A stretch of DNA of 64,000 nucleotides from Brasilonema angustatum HA4187-MV1 (GCA_019359695.1 JAHHGV010000016.1:95219-159218), one strand, 5' to 3'. Shown: positions 1 to 9,583, numbered from the stretch's first letter. Program-made: numbers and translations. Notes: a model not told the origin generated them from the sequence alone.

Positions 1-945
1 AGCTGTGGCATCGGGGTCGGAAATCCAGTAACTACGTTTGTATTCTTTGTTGCTACTAAACCGCCCAGGAAGCATAATTAAGTGCATCTGGTGGCGATTG
101 TTTGTTGCTACAGTTTGAGCGATCGCCAGTATCTCCTCCACCGACAAGTCAGTCTCCACATTCTCTTTGACTACCTGCATAATTTGAGGCACTTTTGCAA
201 TAGTTCCAGGCTGAAGCGCTGTACGTAAAATTTCTCTAAGCACTTCTTGCTGACGCTGCACGCGACCAATGTCGCCTAAGGCATCATGGCGGAAGCGGAC
301 GTACTCCTGTAAATGTTGCCCATTCAGTTTCTGCCTTCCGGGGGAAAAGTGGATGTTTAGATGTTGCGTGTGGTCTATGTAGTCCATTTTTTTGGGAACA
401 TTCATTTCGACTCCCCCCAGTGCATCGACCAAATGAATAAACCCTTCAGTATCAACTCGGATATAGCGGTCAACCGTAACACCATTCAACAACTGACTGA
501 CAGTTTCTGCCGCCATTTTTGGTCCACCGCGCACGTTGGCATCATTGATTTTATCGATACCGATATCTGGTAAGTGCACGAGCGTATCCCGTGGAATTGA
601 TAGAATATTGATTTGATGGCTATCTGGCAGTAGTCGCACCAGCAGCAATGTATCACTGTTACCAGCTAGTGCTTCAGCAGGAGTAAACTTTCCTTGGTGC
701 GGATGTCCTGAGTTATCGATACCGAGAATCAGAATGTTAACGGGATGTTCCAGGGTTGCAGGGATAAAACCTGTCAAGCTTGCAGGACTGTGAGGTAAGT
801 GAGAGGCAGCATAATTTTTCAAGGGAGTTAAATTCAACAGAAGAGAAAAAAATGCTCCTGAAGCTATAGATATCAGTGTGATCATTCCCAAATAAAATGG
901 CAATCGCTCCATATTCCATTTCCGAGGGTTATCTTTTTGTGTCAC
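1..945 (-). CDS. LytR-CpsA-Psr (LCP) family phosphotransferase, partial
   Basis: LCP enzymes transfer polyprenyl-pyrophosphate-linked glycopolymers to peptidoglycan or other acceptors at the outer face of the cytoplasmic membrane. Reading the minus strand from a GTG at 945 (preceded by AGGTGA) gives 315 open codons that run off the window edge, so the C-terminus is missing. One N-terminal membrane segment (about residues 17-38) follows a short basic stretch. The LCP core then shows NILILGIDNS, GNSDTLLLVRL, ILSIPRDTLV, the DKINDAN stretch, a GGVEM segment and YVRFRHDALGDIGR, which carries the arginines that contact the pyrophosphate in this family. The next recognisable gene, uppP, also acts on the lipid carrier but is transcribed divergently. 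Family assignment is firm; the polymer handled is unknown. Confidence 0.9.
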   Translation of the reverse strand, partial: MTQKDNPRKWNMERLPFYLGMITLISIASGAFFSLLLNLTPLKNYAASHLPHSPASLTGFIPATLEHPVNILILGIDNSGHPHQGKFTPAEALAGNSDTLLLVRLLPDSHQINILSIPRDTLVHLPDIGIDKINDANVRGGPKMAAETVSQLLNGVTVDRYIRVDTEGFIHLVDALGGVEMNVPKKMDYIDHTQHLNIHFSPGRQKLNGQHLQEYVRFRHDALGDIGRVQRQQEVLREILRTALQPGTIAKVPQIMQVVKENVETDLSVEEILAIAQTVATNNRHQMHLIMLPGRFSSNKEYKRSYWISDPDATA

Positions 946-1680
946 TTCTCACCTGCAAGCTATCTAGAAAATTTAATGTAATATTTTTAACAAATTAACA
1001 TAAGCGTCAGTCGCCAGGAGGAACCAGCACGTGATCAGGCAAACCCTACAGTAGGCGTCTGGTGAGACCAGCGCTGCAGGAGGGGAGCCACTGCGTTGGA
1101 CGGGTTTCACAGGCTTAGACGCCCGGAGGGCGGCTTCCCGAAGGGTAGCATGTGGCGTTTTCCCGACCTAGGCGACTGGCGTATGCGCAAAGCGCACGCC
1201 CAGAGGTCTAAAGCGCAGCGAGACCGTTCGGCACGGGGCCGTGCCCGTTAGGCGCAGCCGTGGCGTTAGCCATAGGGCTCAGGTCTTTCCCGATAGCCGT
1301 AAGGCATGGCGTTAGCCATAGGGCGTTCAGAATGAACATAGTAGCGATTCTTAGTCTCGTCTTGGGTTTAAATCTCCAGTTTCAATGGGGGATGCCTACA
1401 ATTGGTTGGAATCCAAATCCCGCTAGCGTAAATGATTCTGACGGATGATTTTGACTCCTGGATTCTTTCTTTTAACTTTTTATCAATCAGATCACAACAG
1501 TATCAGCTTTATTTATGTCAACTTAGGTAAATTATGTCATTCTCATGCGATCAACCTCCTAAAAAGTGCTAGTTTGCCACACGTCATACTGTCGCCATTC
1601 ATTAGTCACAGCAACAACACAAGCACAGGTTAATTTGTCTGTAATTTATTTGCAAACAAATTCATTAAACCAGTTAAATT
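946..1680. other. intergenic region between LCP gene and uppP
   Basis: This stretch of about 735 bases holds the GC-rich composite repeat described separately and an AT-rich 3' half that presumably carries the uppP promoter. The open frames across it (up to about 62 codons) read through the repeat and show no family features. A 38-codon frame starting at 1332 (MNIVAILSLVLG...) has a hydrophobic start but nothing else to support it. Confidence 0.6.
1038..1335. repeat. GC-rich composite repeat, copy A
   Basis: A mosaic of short GC-rich palindromes, including GGCACGGGGCCGTGCC, GCGTATGCGCAAAGCGCACGC and two nearby copies of GGCGTTAGCCATAGGGC. Its reverse complement matches 44745-45000 block for block (CTATGGCTAACGCCACGG, GGCACGGCCCCGTGCCGAAC, TTTAGACCTCTGGGCGTGCG, CTGGTCTCACC), so the two are inverted copies of one dispersed element. 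No open frame or terminal repeat shows how it moves. Confidence 0.8.
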
Positions 1681-2580
1681 ATGCTTTCTCTTATAGTGGC
1701 GACTACAGGCTGTGCCAACGGTAGCGAGGTTAATCTGGACTTTACTAGCTTAGGCTGGATTGATGTGATTATTTTGGGTATTGTCCAAGGAATTACAGAA
1801 CTCTTACCGATAAGTAGTACTGCTCATATGCGGATAGTACCTACTTTATTAGGACTGCAAGATCCTGGCTCTGCTTTTTCAGCAGCAATGCAACTAGCCA
1901 GTTTAACAGCTGTTTTGAGTTATTTCTGGAAAGACTTAAAAAAATTGACGGGAGAAACGGTAAGAGCAATAACTGGGCAAGACTATCAATCGAGTTCTTT
2001 TCGGCTCATGCTGGGTTTGTTGCTAGGAACTTTACCCATTAGTGTTGCAGGTTTACTACTTAAACCAATTCTCAACGCCTGTGACTCCCCAATGCGAGGT
2101 TTGGTTGTCATTGGTGCAGCATCTATTGTGATGTCTTTGCTGCTGGCGATCGCGGAAAAACGAGGAGAACGCGATCGCACTTTTGAAAAAATTACCCTCT
2201 GGGATGGAATTTGGGTAGGGGTTGCTCAAGCCTTTGCCCTGATACCAGGCGTTTCTCGTTCTGGTTCCACTCTCACAGCTGCACTATTTTTAGGGATGGA
2301 ACGGGAGACAGCCGCAAAATTTTCTTTTTTGTTGGGCTTACCAGCAGTGATTTTAGCTGGGGCTTTGGAATTGCATACTCTTTTCAAAGCAGGATTGAGT
2401 GGGGCTGGTTGGTTGACACTTCTTATCGGCTTAATCTCTGCCAGTATTTCTGCTTTTGTAGCAATTTGGGGACTTCTACGCTACTTGGAAAAACACAGCA
2501 CTTTGATTTTTATCTTTTATCGCTTTGGGATGGGGATATTTTTGATAGTGGCTGTCATTTCAGGTTGGTTGCCCAATTGA
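1681..2580 (+). CDS. uppP: Undecaprenyl-diphosphatase UppP (BacA family)
   Basis: This membrane enzyme dephosphorylates undecaprenyl pyrophosphate so that the lipid carrier can be reused for peptidoglycan and polysaccharide export; extra copies give bacitracin resistance. The 299-residue product has the family's size and about eight hydrophobic segments. The first signature, QGITELLPISSTAH, lies at residues 36-49 with the catalytic glutamate at 40. The second, PGVSRSGST, lies at 189-197 with the essential arginine at 193. The start is the ATG at 1681; the conserved part begins near residue 25 (GWIDVIILG), so about 20 N-terminal residues are variable. No obvious Shine-Dalgarno sequence is seen. 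Confidence 0.95.
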   Translation: MLSLIVATTGCANGSEVNLDFTSLGWIDVIILGIVQGITELLPISSTAHMRIVPTLLGLQDPGSAFSAAMQLASLTAVLSYFWKDLKKLTGETVRAITGQDYQSSSFRLMLGLLLGTLPISVAGLLLKPILNACDSPMRGLVVIGAASIVMSLLLAIAEKRGERDRTFEKITLWDGIWVGVAQAFALIPGVSRSGSTLTAALFLGMERETAAKFSFLLGLPAVILAGALELHTLFKAGLSGAGWLTLLIGLISASISAFVAIWGLLRYLEKHSTLIFIFYRFGMGIFLIVAVISGWLPN

Positions 2581-2964
2581 TGAGTCATTTCATATCCGGT
2601 AAATTAAGCATAACAGGACTTACCCAAGGGAAACGTAGTTGTGTCATTGCGACGAGGAGTGCGCAATCTCACAGTCAAGTTCATTAGTAACTCGTGCGTA
2701 ATTACATAATATAAGTCAGGAGTGCATTAAATGTAGGATTGTCCAAAGGGGCCAAGCCAAGAGTTGCTGACATCAAATGTTAAGTTGTAAAAAATGCTGA
2801 TTATGTCAAAATTTTTGAATTGTGCCTCCCACTGCTTTGTACACAATGCCAGAAACTTTGAAAAATTTTTTGGCATCTCAGGACTGATTGATTGTACAAT
2901 AATCGATTCAAATGGAATAACCATCCGCACGGCATCATGAATAGAGAATGGAGACAGCGGTATT
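2581..2964. other. intergenic region with a repeat fragment
   Basis: About 384 bases without a gene. Positions 2590-2680 share CATATCCGGTAAATTA, AGGACTTAC and TGTCATTGCGA with the repeat elements at 23120-23270 and 60825-60966, so this is probably a degraded copy of such elements. Nothing else recognisable is seen. Confidence 0.5.
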
Positions 2965-3432
2965 ATGAATGACTGGAATTTGCCCTGGGAAGGCGGATGC
3001 CGTTGCGGACAACTGCGGTTTAAGGTGAGTGCTGCGCCTTTGCTTACTATGGCTTGCCACTGCACGGGTTGCCAGCAAATGACAGCTAGCGCTTTTTCTT
3101 TAAGCGTCGCGATCCCAAGCGTTGGCTTCTCGCTACTGAAAGGTCAGCCGGTTATCGGCGGCTTGCACGGTGCGGCTCGCCACTACTTCTGCCCGCACTG
3201 CATGAGTTGGATGTTTACTCGTCCGGAAGGAATAGACGAATTCGTTAACCTTCGGGCGACGATGCTGGACGATGCGTCATGGTTCATGCCATTCATCGAA
3301 ACTTGGACGAAGGAAAGGCTGTCATGGGCGACGACCCCCGCGGTTCATAGCTTCCAGACCTGGCCCGCTTACGAAGAATATCCAGGACTGATAGAAGAAT
3401 ACGCCCAGCTAGCGTCGAAACCTGTACGATGA
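2965..3432 (+). CDS. GFA-domain zinc protein (Gfa/CENP-V family)
   Basis: Members carry the glutathione-dependent formaldehyde-activating (GFA) fold built on two zinc sites; some act on S-hydroxymethylglutathione, but most homologues have no proven reaction. The 155-residue protein shows the metal ligands in family order: Cys12 and Cys14 (GCRCG), Cys31, Cys33 and Cys36 (CHCTGC), and Cys76 and Cys79 (CPHC). The start is the ATG at 2965, just before the GGCRCG core. The gene is more GC-rich than its neighbours: two 60-base lines that I counted gave 50-55%, against 37% for one line of uppP. With repeat debris just upstream, this suggests recent acquisition, which is inference. It stands alone, with no obvious partner. 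Confidence 0.85.
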   Translation: MNDWNLPWEGGCRCGQLRFKVSAAPLLTMACHCTGCQQMTASAFSLSVAIPSVGFSLLKGQPVIGGLHGAARHYFCPHCMSWMFTRPEGIDEFVNLRATMLDDASWFMPFIETWTKERLSWATTPAVHSFQTWPAYEEYPGLIEEYAQLASKPVR

Positions 3433-3598
3433 CTGCAACTTGTATGAGATGCCAAACCTTTGTGCAAATTTCCGAATTTGTTATATGAGTCGGAACTTCG
3501 CCATTTTTCTTATAGGATGATATCGTTCTCCTCGTTTTGCTGGGAGCTTCTTTGAGCTAGATGCTCTCAGAGTGTTTAAAAATAAATATTTTATATTA

Positions 3599-3997
3599 TC
3601 ACTCTTCATCTATATACACTTCCCCATATTCTTTGTCTCCTAGAGGAATACTCTGATAACGAACTTTACCCTTAATCACCACTTGTACTCCCTGGCGTAG
3701 ACCAGTTTGATTGGTGATCACCCAAATTTTTCCTGTCGAATCATTAATTTGATATGCATATCGATTGAGAAGAGGAACTCTCTTTTCTACCTTACCTTGT
3801 ACGTAAAGTGTTTTACCATCCTCTTGTTGTGCTTTTAAGTCCTGAATTTGGGTGATGTTGGCTCCTATGGCATTTATGCCCAAGTACCCTAAACTACCAC
3901 AACTGAGTAGTCCGACTAAAAGCAAAAGACTTAATCCCAAGCGTGTGAGTACGGCAAAGCTCTGGCTATCTAATACTGAGAAGTTTAACTTTTTCAC
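3599..3997 (-). CDS. Membrane-anchored OB-fold-like protein
   Basis: A 132-residue product whose function I do not recognise. It has a basic N-terminus, one hydrophobic segment (about residues 19-40) that includes LLSCG and may be either a lipobox or a transmembrane anchor, and a small beta-rich domain. The domain pattern (TLYVQGKVEKRVPLL, then a GKIWVIT strand, then VVIKGKV) resembles the tRNA_anti-like OB folds found in cyanobacterial exported proteins. It lies convergent to the GFA gene and divergent from the antiporter gene. Function is unknown and the fold assignment is tentative. Confidence 0.6.
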   Translation of the reverse strand: MKKLNFSVLDSQSFAVLTRLGLSLLLLVGLLSCGSLGYLGINAIGANITQIQDLKAQQEDGKTLYVQGKVEKRVPLLNRYAYQINDSTGKIWVITNQTGLRQGVQVVIKGKVRYQSIPLGDKEYGEVYIDEE

Positions 3998-4256
3998 TTT
4001 TTGGATAATCTATATCATCTATTGAGCCAATTTTGGCATCAGTGCTTGACTTGTGACAATTTTCATTTAGAAAGTAACTATCAATACTTTGTCTTTCGGT
4101 ATCAAAAACACTTAACAAACAGCTCAAAAGCGGAGCCAAAGACTGTCAAGCTCCGGTCATGCCAGCGCAGTATTTAAAATAAATTCTGTGTACGATTAAG
4201 TTTAAGATTGTAAGCTCGCCATTTTTAACAGAAGAACTCAGGGGTTAAGCAAAAAA

Positions 4257-5810
4257 GTGAATGTTGCTGAATTAGTCACTGTTTCAATTATTCTGCTACT
4301 TGTTGCTACCTGTGTAGCTTTGCTGACACGCTGGCTGCGAGTCCCTTATGTTGCGGGTTTAGTTTTAGCAGGCTTAGCAATTACAGAACTTCTACCACGG
4401 CGCATCGGTTTAAACGATTCCCTGATTTTGAATCTGTTTTTGCCGATTCTGCTGTTCGAGGCAGCTATCAATACTGATCTCAGCCGCCTCCGCAGCACCA
4501 TCAAACCAATAGCCTTGCTAGCCGGACCTGGGATTGTGATTTCCTCTGGTATAACAGCAGCGCTGTTGAAATGGGAACTAGGACTGAATTGGACAGCAGT
4601 ATTACTGGCAGGGGTGATTTTGGCAATCACTGATACCGTTTCCGTGATTGCTGTATTCAAGGAAGTGCCTGTCCCTCCCCGTCTTTCCACCATAGTTGAG
4701 GGAGAGAGCTTATTTAACGATGGAGTGGCGCTAGTTTTATTTAGCTTAATTGTAAAAATTCATGACGTTGGCTCACTGACAATCCTCAATGGATTACAAG
4801 AATTGTTTGTGGTCATTGTTGGTGGAACCGTGGTGGGGCTTGCTGTGGGTTATTTGAGTACGAGTTTATTTGTTCGCTCAGATGAGCCGCTCAGTAGTAT
4901 TTTACTGACAGTGGCTGTGGCATTAGGAGCATTTCAAATTGGGCAATCTTTCAGCGTTTCTGGTGTGGTAGCTGTGGTTGTTGCGGGATTAATTGTTGGA
5001 AGTATTGGACTTTCAAGTCAAATATCAGCTTCTACTCGATTGCCGTTGCTCAGCTTTTGGCAGTCTATCTCTTTTGGTGTCAATAGCTTTATTTTCCTAC
5101 TCGTGGGTATAGAAGTTGATTTACTCACTCTCTGGAGAACTCTGCCCGCAGTGTTGCTGGCGATCGTTGCTTATCAAGTGGGGCGCATACTTTGCGTCTA
5201 TCCGCTGTTAGCTATATTACGTTGGTTTGACCGGCCAATTCCGTGGCGCTGGCAGCACGTCTTGTTTCTTGGCAATATCAAAGGTTCTCTTTCTATGGGG
5301 TTAGCACTCAGCATCCCAACAACAGTAACAGGACGAGAACAAATCATTGCCATAGTATTTGGGACAGTGTTGCTGTCCTTACTCGGGCAGGGAGTGAGTT
5401 TGCCGTGGATAGTGAAACGTTTGCACTTGTCCCAATTTTCAGAATCTCGTCAGCACGTTGAAGAATTACAAGCCCAATTAATCACAGGTAAGGCAGCGCA
5501 AGATGAATTAGATAGTTTGTTAAAGTCAGGAATATTACCAAAAGCCATTTACGAAGAGATGCGCTCAGCTTATCAGGTGCGAGTCGCAGGAGCAGAAAAA
5601 GCTTTGCGGGAATTGTACAATCGTCGCCCAGATGAATTTGATCTTAAAAGTGATGGACACAGGAAACTCGAAGCCATTCGCCGCCGTTTACTATTGGCAG
5701 AGAAAGGAGCACTCAACGACGCAATACGTAAACAAATTCTTTCAGAAGAAGTTGTACAACAGCGACTTAAAAATATTGATGAGCAATTGCTCGCGTTAGA
5801 AGATGATTAG
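4257..5810 (+). CDS. CPA1-family Na+/H+ antiporter (NhaS/NhaP type)
   Basis: Exchanges cytoplasmic Na+ (or K+) for protons across the membrane, serving pH and salt homeostasis. The 517-residue protein has a 12-13-helix membrane domain (residues 1 to about 395) and a hydrophilic C-terminal region of about 120 residues with helical, charged sequence, typical of cyanobacterial NhaS1/NhaS2-like proteins. The CPA1 ion-site motifs are ITDTVSV (124-130, Asp126) and EGESLFNDG (148-156, Asn154-Asp155). The start is a GTG at 4257 preceded by AGGGGT. It is convergent with the P-type ATPase gene, so two cation transporters sit side by side. Which cation it prefers cannot be read from sequence. Confidence 0.93.
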   Translation: MNVAELVTVSIILLLVATCVALLTRWLRVPYVAGLVLAGLAITELLPRRIGLNDSLILNLFLPILLFEAAINTDLSRLRSTIKPIALLAGPGIVISSGITAALLKWELGLNWTAVLLAGVILAITDTVSVIAVFKEVPVPPRLSTIVEGESLFNDGVALVLFSLIVKIHDVGSLTILNGLQELFVVIVGGTVVGLAVGYLSTSLFVRSDEPLSSILLTVAVALGAFQIGQSFSVSGVVAVVVAGLIVGSIGLSSQISASTRLPLLSFWQSISFGVNSFIFLLVGIEVDLLTLWRTLPAVLLAIVAYQVGRILCVYPLLAILRWFDRPIPWRWQHVLFLGNIKGSLSMGLALSIPTTVTGREQIIAIVFGTVLLSLLGQGVSLPWIVKRLHLSQFSESRQHVEELQAQLITGKAAQDELDSLLKSGILPKAIYEEMRSAYQVRVAGAEKALRELYNRRPDEFDLKSDGHRKLEAIRRRLLLAEKGALNDAIRKQILSEEVVQQRLKNIDEQLLALEDD

Positions 5811-5898
5811 TCGCTGTGAAGAAACACAGGGGTGTAGGGGTGTAGGGGAAAAAGGTGTTTCTTTGATTCGTAGCGGGTGGCGTGCCTGAGAGTGGGGA

Positions 5899-8610
5899 CT
5901 ACTCTAAAGGAGCAAAGCGCTTTAACAACAGGGCTAAAACAATCATAGGTAAGCCTGCTGCAAGGCAAATTAAACCTTGAGCTAAACTCAGTGGTGCTGT
6001 ATCAAATACTTGATTCATAATGTTCCACTGGCTAAAAAGGACTTGCAGAATAACAACAGTGACAATACCAATTGCGGGCGCATAACCAATGGATTTTGTT
6101 TTTCCCCTAAGCTTAGCAACAACTGAGGGTAAGAATTGGCTGATTCCTAGCAGATAGAAGATTTCCGCTGCAACTAAAGCGTTAATCGCCATTGTGCGGG
6201 CTAAATTTGTATTGCCCGTAGTTTGTAGTATCCATTCATATACGCCAAAGATAACAATCCAGTTCAAAATAGAAACTGTCAGGACGCGCTTGAGCAAACT
6301 GCCTGAAAGTAAAGGTTCATTGGGGTTGCGTGGGGATAAGCGTTTGACGTTGGGAGATTTCGGCTCAAAGGCTAACGGTAAGCACAGGGCAACGCCACTT
6401 ACCATGTTTAGCCATAGTATTTGCACGGGTATAATTGGCAGGGTTGCTGCAAAGAACATACCAATCAAAATCGTCATGGCTTCCCCGCCGTTAATTGGTA
6501 AGATGAAGGCGATCGCTTTGAGCAGATTTTGATAAATTGTCCGACCTTCTTCAATCGCAGCTTCTATTGAGGCAAAATTATCATCTGTCAAAATCATGTC
6601 AGATGCTTCCTTGGCAACTTCGGTTCCAGTTATCCCCATAGCGATACCGATATCTGCTTGGCGTAAAGCCGGAGCATCATTGACACCATCTCCGGTCATT
6701 GCTACAATTTCACCTTTGGATTGCAGAGCTTCGACTAGCTGCAGTTTCTGTTCCGGTGCTACACGCGCAAAAACCATACTATCCTCTACTACTTGAGCGA
6801 GTTGCTGCTGGTTCATCCGAGCAAGTTCCTGTCCTGTGAAAACACGTAAAATTTGAGTTTTTTTTATACCAATTTTTTGAGCGATCGCATCAGCAGTTAA
6901 GGCATGATCCCCCGTAATCATCTTCACTTGAATGCCTCTTGATTTGCAGGCTTTGACGGCAGTAATTGCTTCAGGTCGGGGAGGGTCAATCATGCCTTGT
7001 AGACCGAGAAAAATTAATTGCTCGTTGATATCAGAATGATCTACAGAGTGCTGGTTCTTTCTTACAAGTTTTTTAGCAAAAGCTAGCACTCGTAAACCTT
7101 TTTGTGCCATTGCATTAACTTGTTGCTCCACTTGTTTGGAGTCTAGGTGAGTAACTTTCCCGTGTGTGTCAAGCATCCGCTCGCAGCGATGGAGAATTGC
7201 TTCCACTGAACCCTTAACATAGATAACCTTGTCTGAGTTGATTTCATGCAAAGTTGCCATGTATTGAAATTGAGATTCAAATGGGATCGCGTCCACTCTA
7301 GGCATTTCCCGCTCAAATGCTGATTGGCTCAAACCTGCTTTACGAGCAACGACAATCAACGCTCCTTCTGTTGGATCTCCAGCCACTACCTGCTGTCCGT
7401 CTTGTTGTTGTATGTGAGCGTCATTGCACAACAGTCCTGCTAACAAGCATTCATATAAAGCCGAATTATCGGTCACATCAACAGGTTGTTCATTTAGTAA
7501 GATTTCACCCTCTGAGGCATAGCCCACACCACTCACTACATAATGCTTGCCACTGATAAAAATATCTTGAACTGTCATTTGGTTTTGAGTGAGTGTGCCC
7601 GTTTTATCAGAGCAGATAACAGTGGTACTGCCTAAAGCTTCTACCGCTGGCAATTTCCGAATAATCGCATGGCGACGAGCCATACGAGAAACACCAATCG
7701 CCAAAGTAATTGTGATAATTGTAGGTAACCCTTCTGGAATCGCACTGACTACTAAGGCTACAGCTGCTTTAAAGCCATCAACCACAGATTCTCCCCGCCC
7801 TAAACCAACAGCAAATGTCAGTGCGGCTAGTACCAGAATAACGTAAAGCAATTTTTTGCTAAATCTATCGATCTTGCGTGTTAGTGGTGTTTCCAAGTCT
7901 GTAGTTTGATCGATCAACTGTGAGATCTTGCCTGCCTCAGTTGTTGCGCCGATCGCCACAACCAAACCACTTCCCCGTCCAGAAGTCACCAAACTGCCAG
8001 CATATGCCATATTCGTTCGCTCTGCCAGTGGGATATCGCTTTCAAGTGGATCGACTGCTTTCTCAACCGCAATAGATTCCCCAGTCAAAGCCGACTCGTC
8101 AACTTGTAAATCCCGGACTGTGATCAGCCGCAAATCAGCTGGTATTCGATCACCAGAGGACAGGACGACTAAATCACCTGGGACTAAGTCGTTGGAGGGA
8201 ATAAGTGATTTTTGACCACTGCGGATAACAGACGCCTCTGTTGTGGTCATTTCTGCCAACGCTGCGATCGCACTTTCAGCTTTAAATTCTTGGATAAAAC
8301 CAATAATCGCGTTAAGCAGTGTCACAGCAAAAATGACCCCAGCATCTACCCAATCTTGGAGTAAAGCCGTGACGACTCCAGCTACCAACAAAATATACAA
8401 CAGGGGTTGGTTAAATTGCAGAAGAAAACGCCACAAAGGATTTTTCTTTTTCTGGCTAGATAGTTGATTAAGACCAAAACGTTCCTGTCGTTGAGCCACT
8501 TCATTTGAAGTCAGACCATCTTTTTGATGGCTATCTATATGCCGCGCTACCTCAGCAGGAGAGATATTATGCCATACAATTTCCAACGAATCCTTAATAG
8601 CTGTTGTCAT
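5899..8610 (-). CDS. P2A-like cation-transporting P-type ATPase
   Basis: ATP-driven cation pump of the Ca2+-ATPase (PacL/PMR1-like) group. The 903-residue protein has the N-terminal cation-ATPase domain (10-80), TGES (176-179) in the A domain, PEGLP in M4 (292-296), the phosphorylated Asp335 in DKTGTLT, and TGDGVNDAP (639-647), followed by four C-terminal helices. M5 keeps Asn707 and Glu710 (PINGGEAM), which correspond to Ca2+ ligands in SERCA. M6 reads LNMVSGVALCLP, so the position of SERCA Asp800 is glycine (739) and that of Thr799 is serine (738). The cation may therefore not be Ca2+. The gene lies convergent with the Na+/H+ antiporter and about 100 bases from a stress-protein gene on the same strand, a possible operon. 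Confidence 0.93.
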   Translation of the reverse strand: MTTAIKDSLEIVWHNISPAEVARHIDSHQKDGLTSNEVAQRQERFGLNQLSSQKKKNPLWRFLLQFNQPLLYILLVAGVVTALLQDWVDAGVIFAVTLLNAIIGFIQEFKAESAIAALAEMTTTEASVIRSGQKSLIPSNDLVPGDLVVLSSGDRIPADLRLITVRDLQVDESALTGESIAVEKAVDPLESDIPLAERTNMAYAGSLVTSGRGSGLVVAIGATTEAGKISQLIDQTTDLETPLTRKIDRFSKKLLYVILVLAALTFAVGLGRGESVVDGFKAAVALVVSAIPEGLPTIITITLAIGVSRMARRHAIIRKLPAVEALGSTTVICSDKTGTLTQNQMTVQDIFISGKHYVVSGVGYASEGEILLNEQPVDVTDNSALYECLLAGLLCNDAHIQQQDGQQVVAGDPTEGALIVVARKAGLSQSAFEREMPRVDAIPFESQFQYMATLHEINSDKVIYVKGSVEAILHRCERMLDTHGKVTHLDSKQVEQQVNAMAQKGLRVLAFAKKLVRKNQHSVDHSDINEQLIFLGLQGMIDPPRPEAITAVKACKSRGIQVKMITGDHALTADAIAQKIGIKKTQILRVFTGQELARMNQQQLAQVVEDSMVFARVAPEQKLQLVEALQSKGEIVAMTGDGVNDAPALRQADIGIAMGITGTEVAKEASDMILTDDNFASIEAAIEEGRTIYQNLLKAIAFILPINGGEAMTILIGMFFAATLPIIPVQILWLNMVSGVALCLPLAFEPKSPNVKRLSPRNPNEPLLSGSLLKRVLTVSILNWIVIFGVYEWILQTTGNTNLARTMAINALVAAEIFYLLGISQFLPSVVAKLRGKTKSIGYAPAIGIVTVVILQVLFSQWNIMNQVFDTAPLSLAQGLICLAAGLPMIVLALLLKRFAPLE

Positions 8611-8708
8611 AGTGCTCCCTGTTTTTAGTTTAAGATTGACAATACAAATTTCCGGCTAAAACTCGATTGAGATACCGCTAATGTTCGCCGACGAAGAGCG
8701 TTTGTTCG

Positions 8709-9224
8709 TTATTTATTGGAAATATCAAAAACACACCAATTCTCAATACCGCACTGTTTTAAAATGGGTTCGGCACGATTAATCTCTTTATCTGTGCCTT
8801 TGACTGTCAACAAATAATCTTTTTGGTGTTTTTGGTCATCATAAAGTTGAGCGGCTTTTTCAGGATCAAACCAACCCCGTAATGCGCCAATTAAACTGCC
8901 AGCAGTTGCACTCCCCAAAAGAGCAAGTAAAACAGATTCTACTGTCAGCACTGCACCAAGCCCTGGAATTAGCAATACAGCAAAACCTCCGGTTAAGGCA
9001 AGTAAACCTCCCGTAGTAGCCCCCGCGATCCCGCCTGCAGCCGCCCCTTGGGTTGGAGTAATCCTACGTTCAGTCGTGTCGGTGCCATTAGGTTCAGGTT
9101 TTTTAGTGACTACAGAAACTTTATGCATTGGGAAGTCAATACTTCTCAATTTGTCAAGTGCCTGTACCGTACTGTTACGGTTGGCAAATGTACCAATCGC
9201 GTGATGAAGTTGATTAAAAGTCAT
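8709..9224 (-). CDS. General stress protein 17M-like protein
   Basis: A 171-residue protein of the YflT/general-stress 17M type seen in many cyanobacteria. The N-terminal 45 residues form a small alpha/beta domain (AIGTFANRNSTVQALDKL, then KVSVVTKKP) typical of the family. The middle (about 58-110) is a glycine-rich hydrophobic hairpin (GAAAGGIAGATTGG, GLGAVLTVESVLLALLGS), like glycine-zipper membrane segments. The C-terminal part repeats the alpha/beta pattern (KDYLLTVKG, AEPILKQCG). The gene ends about 100 bases before the P-type ATPase gene on the same strand. The biochemical role is unknown; the name refers to family expression behaviour, not to a proven reaction. Confidence 0.75.
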   Translation of the reverse strand: MTFNQLHHAIGTFANRNSTVQALDKLRSIDFPMHKVSVVTKKPEPNGTDTTERRITPTQGAAAGGIAGATTGGLLALTGGFAVLLIPGLGAVLTVESVLLALLGSATAGSLIGALRGWFDPEKAAQLYDDQKHQKDYLLTVKGTDKEINRAEPILKQCGIENWCVFDISNK

Positions 9225-9583
9225 TTGCTGCTAAAAAAGTTCTGATCAACCAAGATTTTTCGTGTTGTCTGGGTTCTCTTTAAATATGGACAACAAATGT
9301 GATCAGAAAGTGATCGTACTCAATTTGTACGATGAGAAAATTCAAATTATAAAGAATAGAAACACCACTAGTAGTCGGCCACAGCAATTTTGCGGGGTGA
9401 AATAAAAAACCGCGAAGGCGCAAAGAGCGCAAAGGAAGAGGGAAAGAAGACTAGGAGCGAAAATTGCTTCAGCCATTAAAGTTTTTGTGGTGAAGTACTA
9501 GTGGAAGACGTGGAGAGTTTTGGACTTTTGTATCATGAGTAAAGCGATTCGATCGCAAAGACGTATCATCATCACAACGCCTT
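9225..9583. other. intergenic region upstream of the response regulator
   Basis: Holds divergent upstream regions for the stress protein and the response regulator. Positions 9405-9440 (AACCGCGAAGGCGCAAAGAG) are a dispersed low-complexity motif often seen between genes in filamentous cyanobacteria. The pair GTGATCAGAAAGTGATC near 9299-9315 is a short repeated box that could bind a regulator, but nothing proves this. Confidence 0.35.

Noticed and set aside
1260..1633. Two open frames of about 62 codons
   Set aside because: They translate the composite repeat and AT-rich leader DNA upstream of uppP and show no domain or codon pattern of a gene.
4115..4165. Hairpin CGGAGC/GCTCCG upstream of the Na+/H+ antiporter as a possible ion riboswitch
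   Set aside because: Only a 6-bp stem is visible, and it lacks the conserved core of any cation riboswitch that I can recall. Not enough to call.
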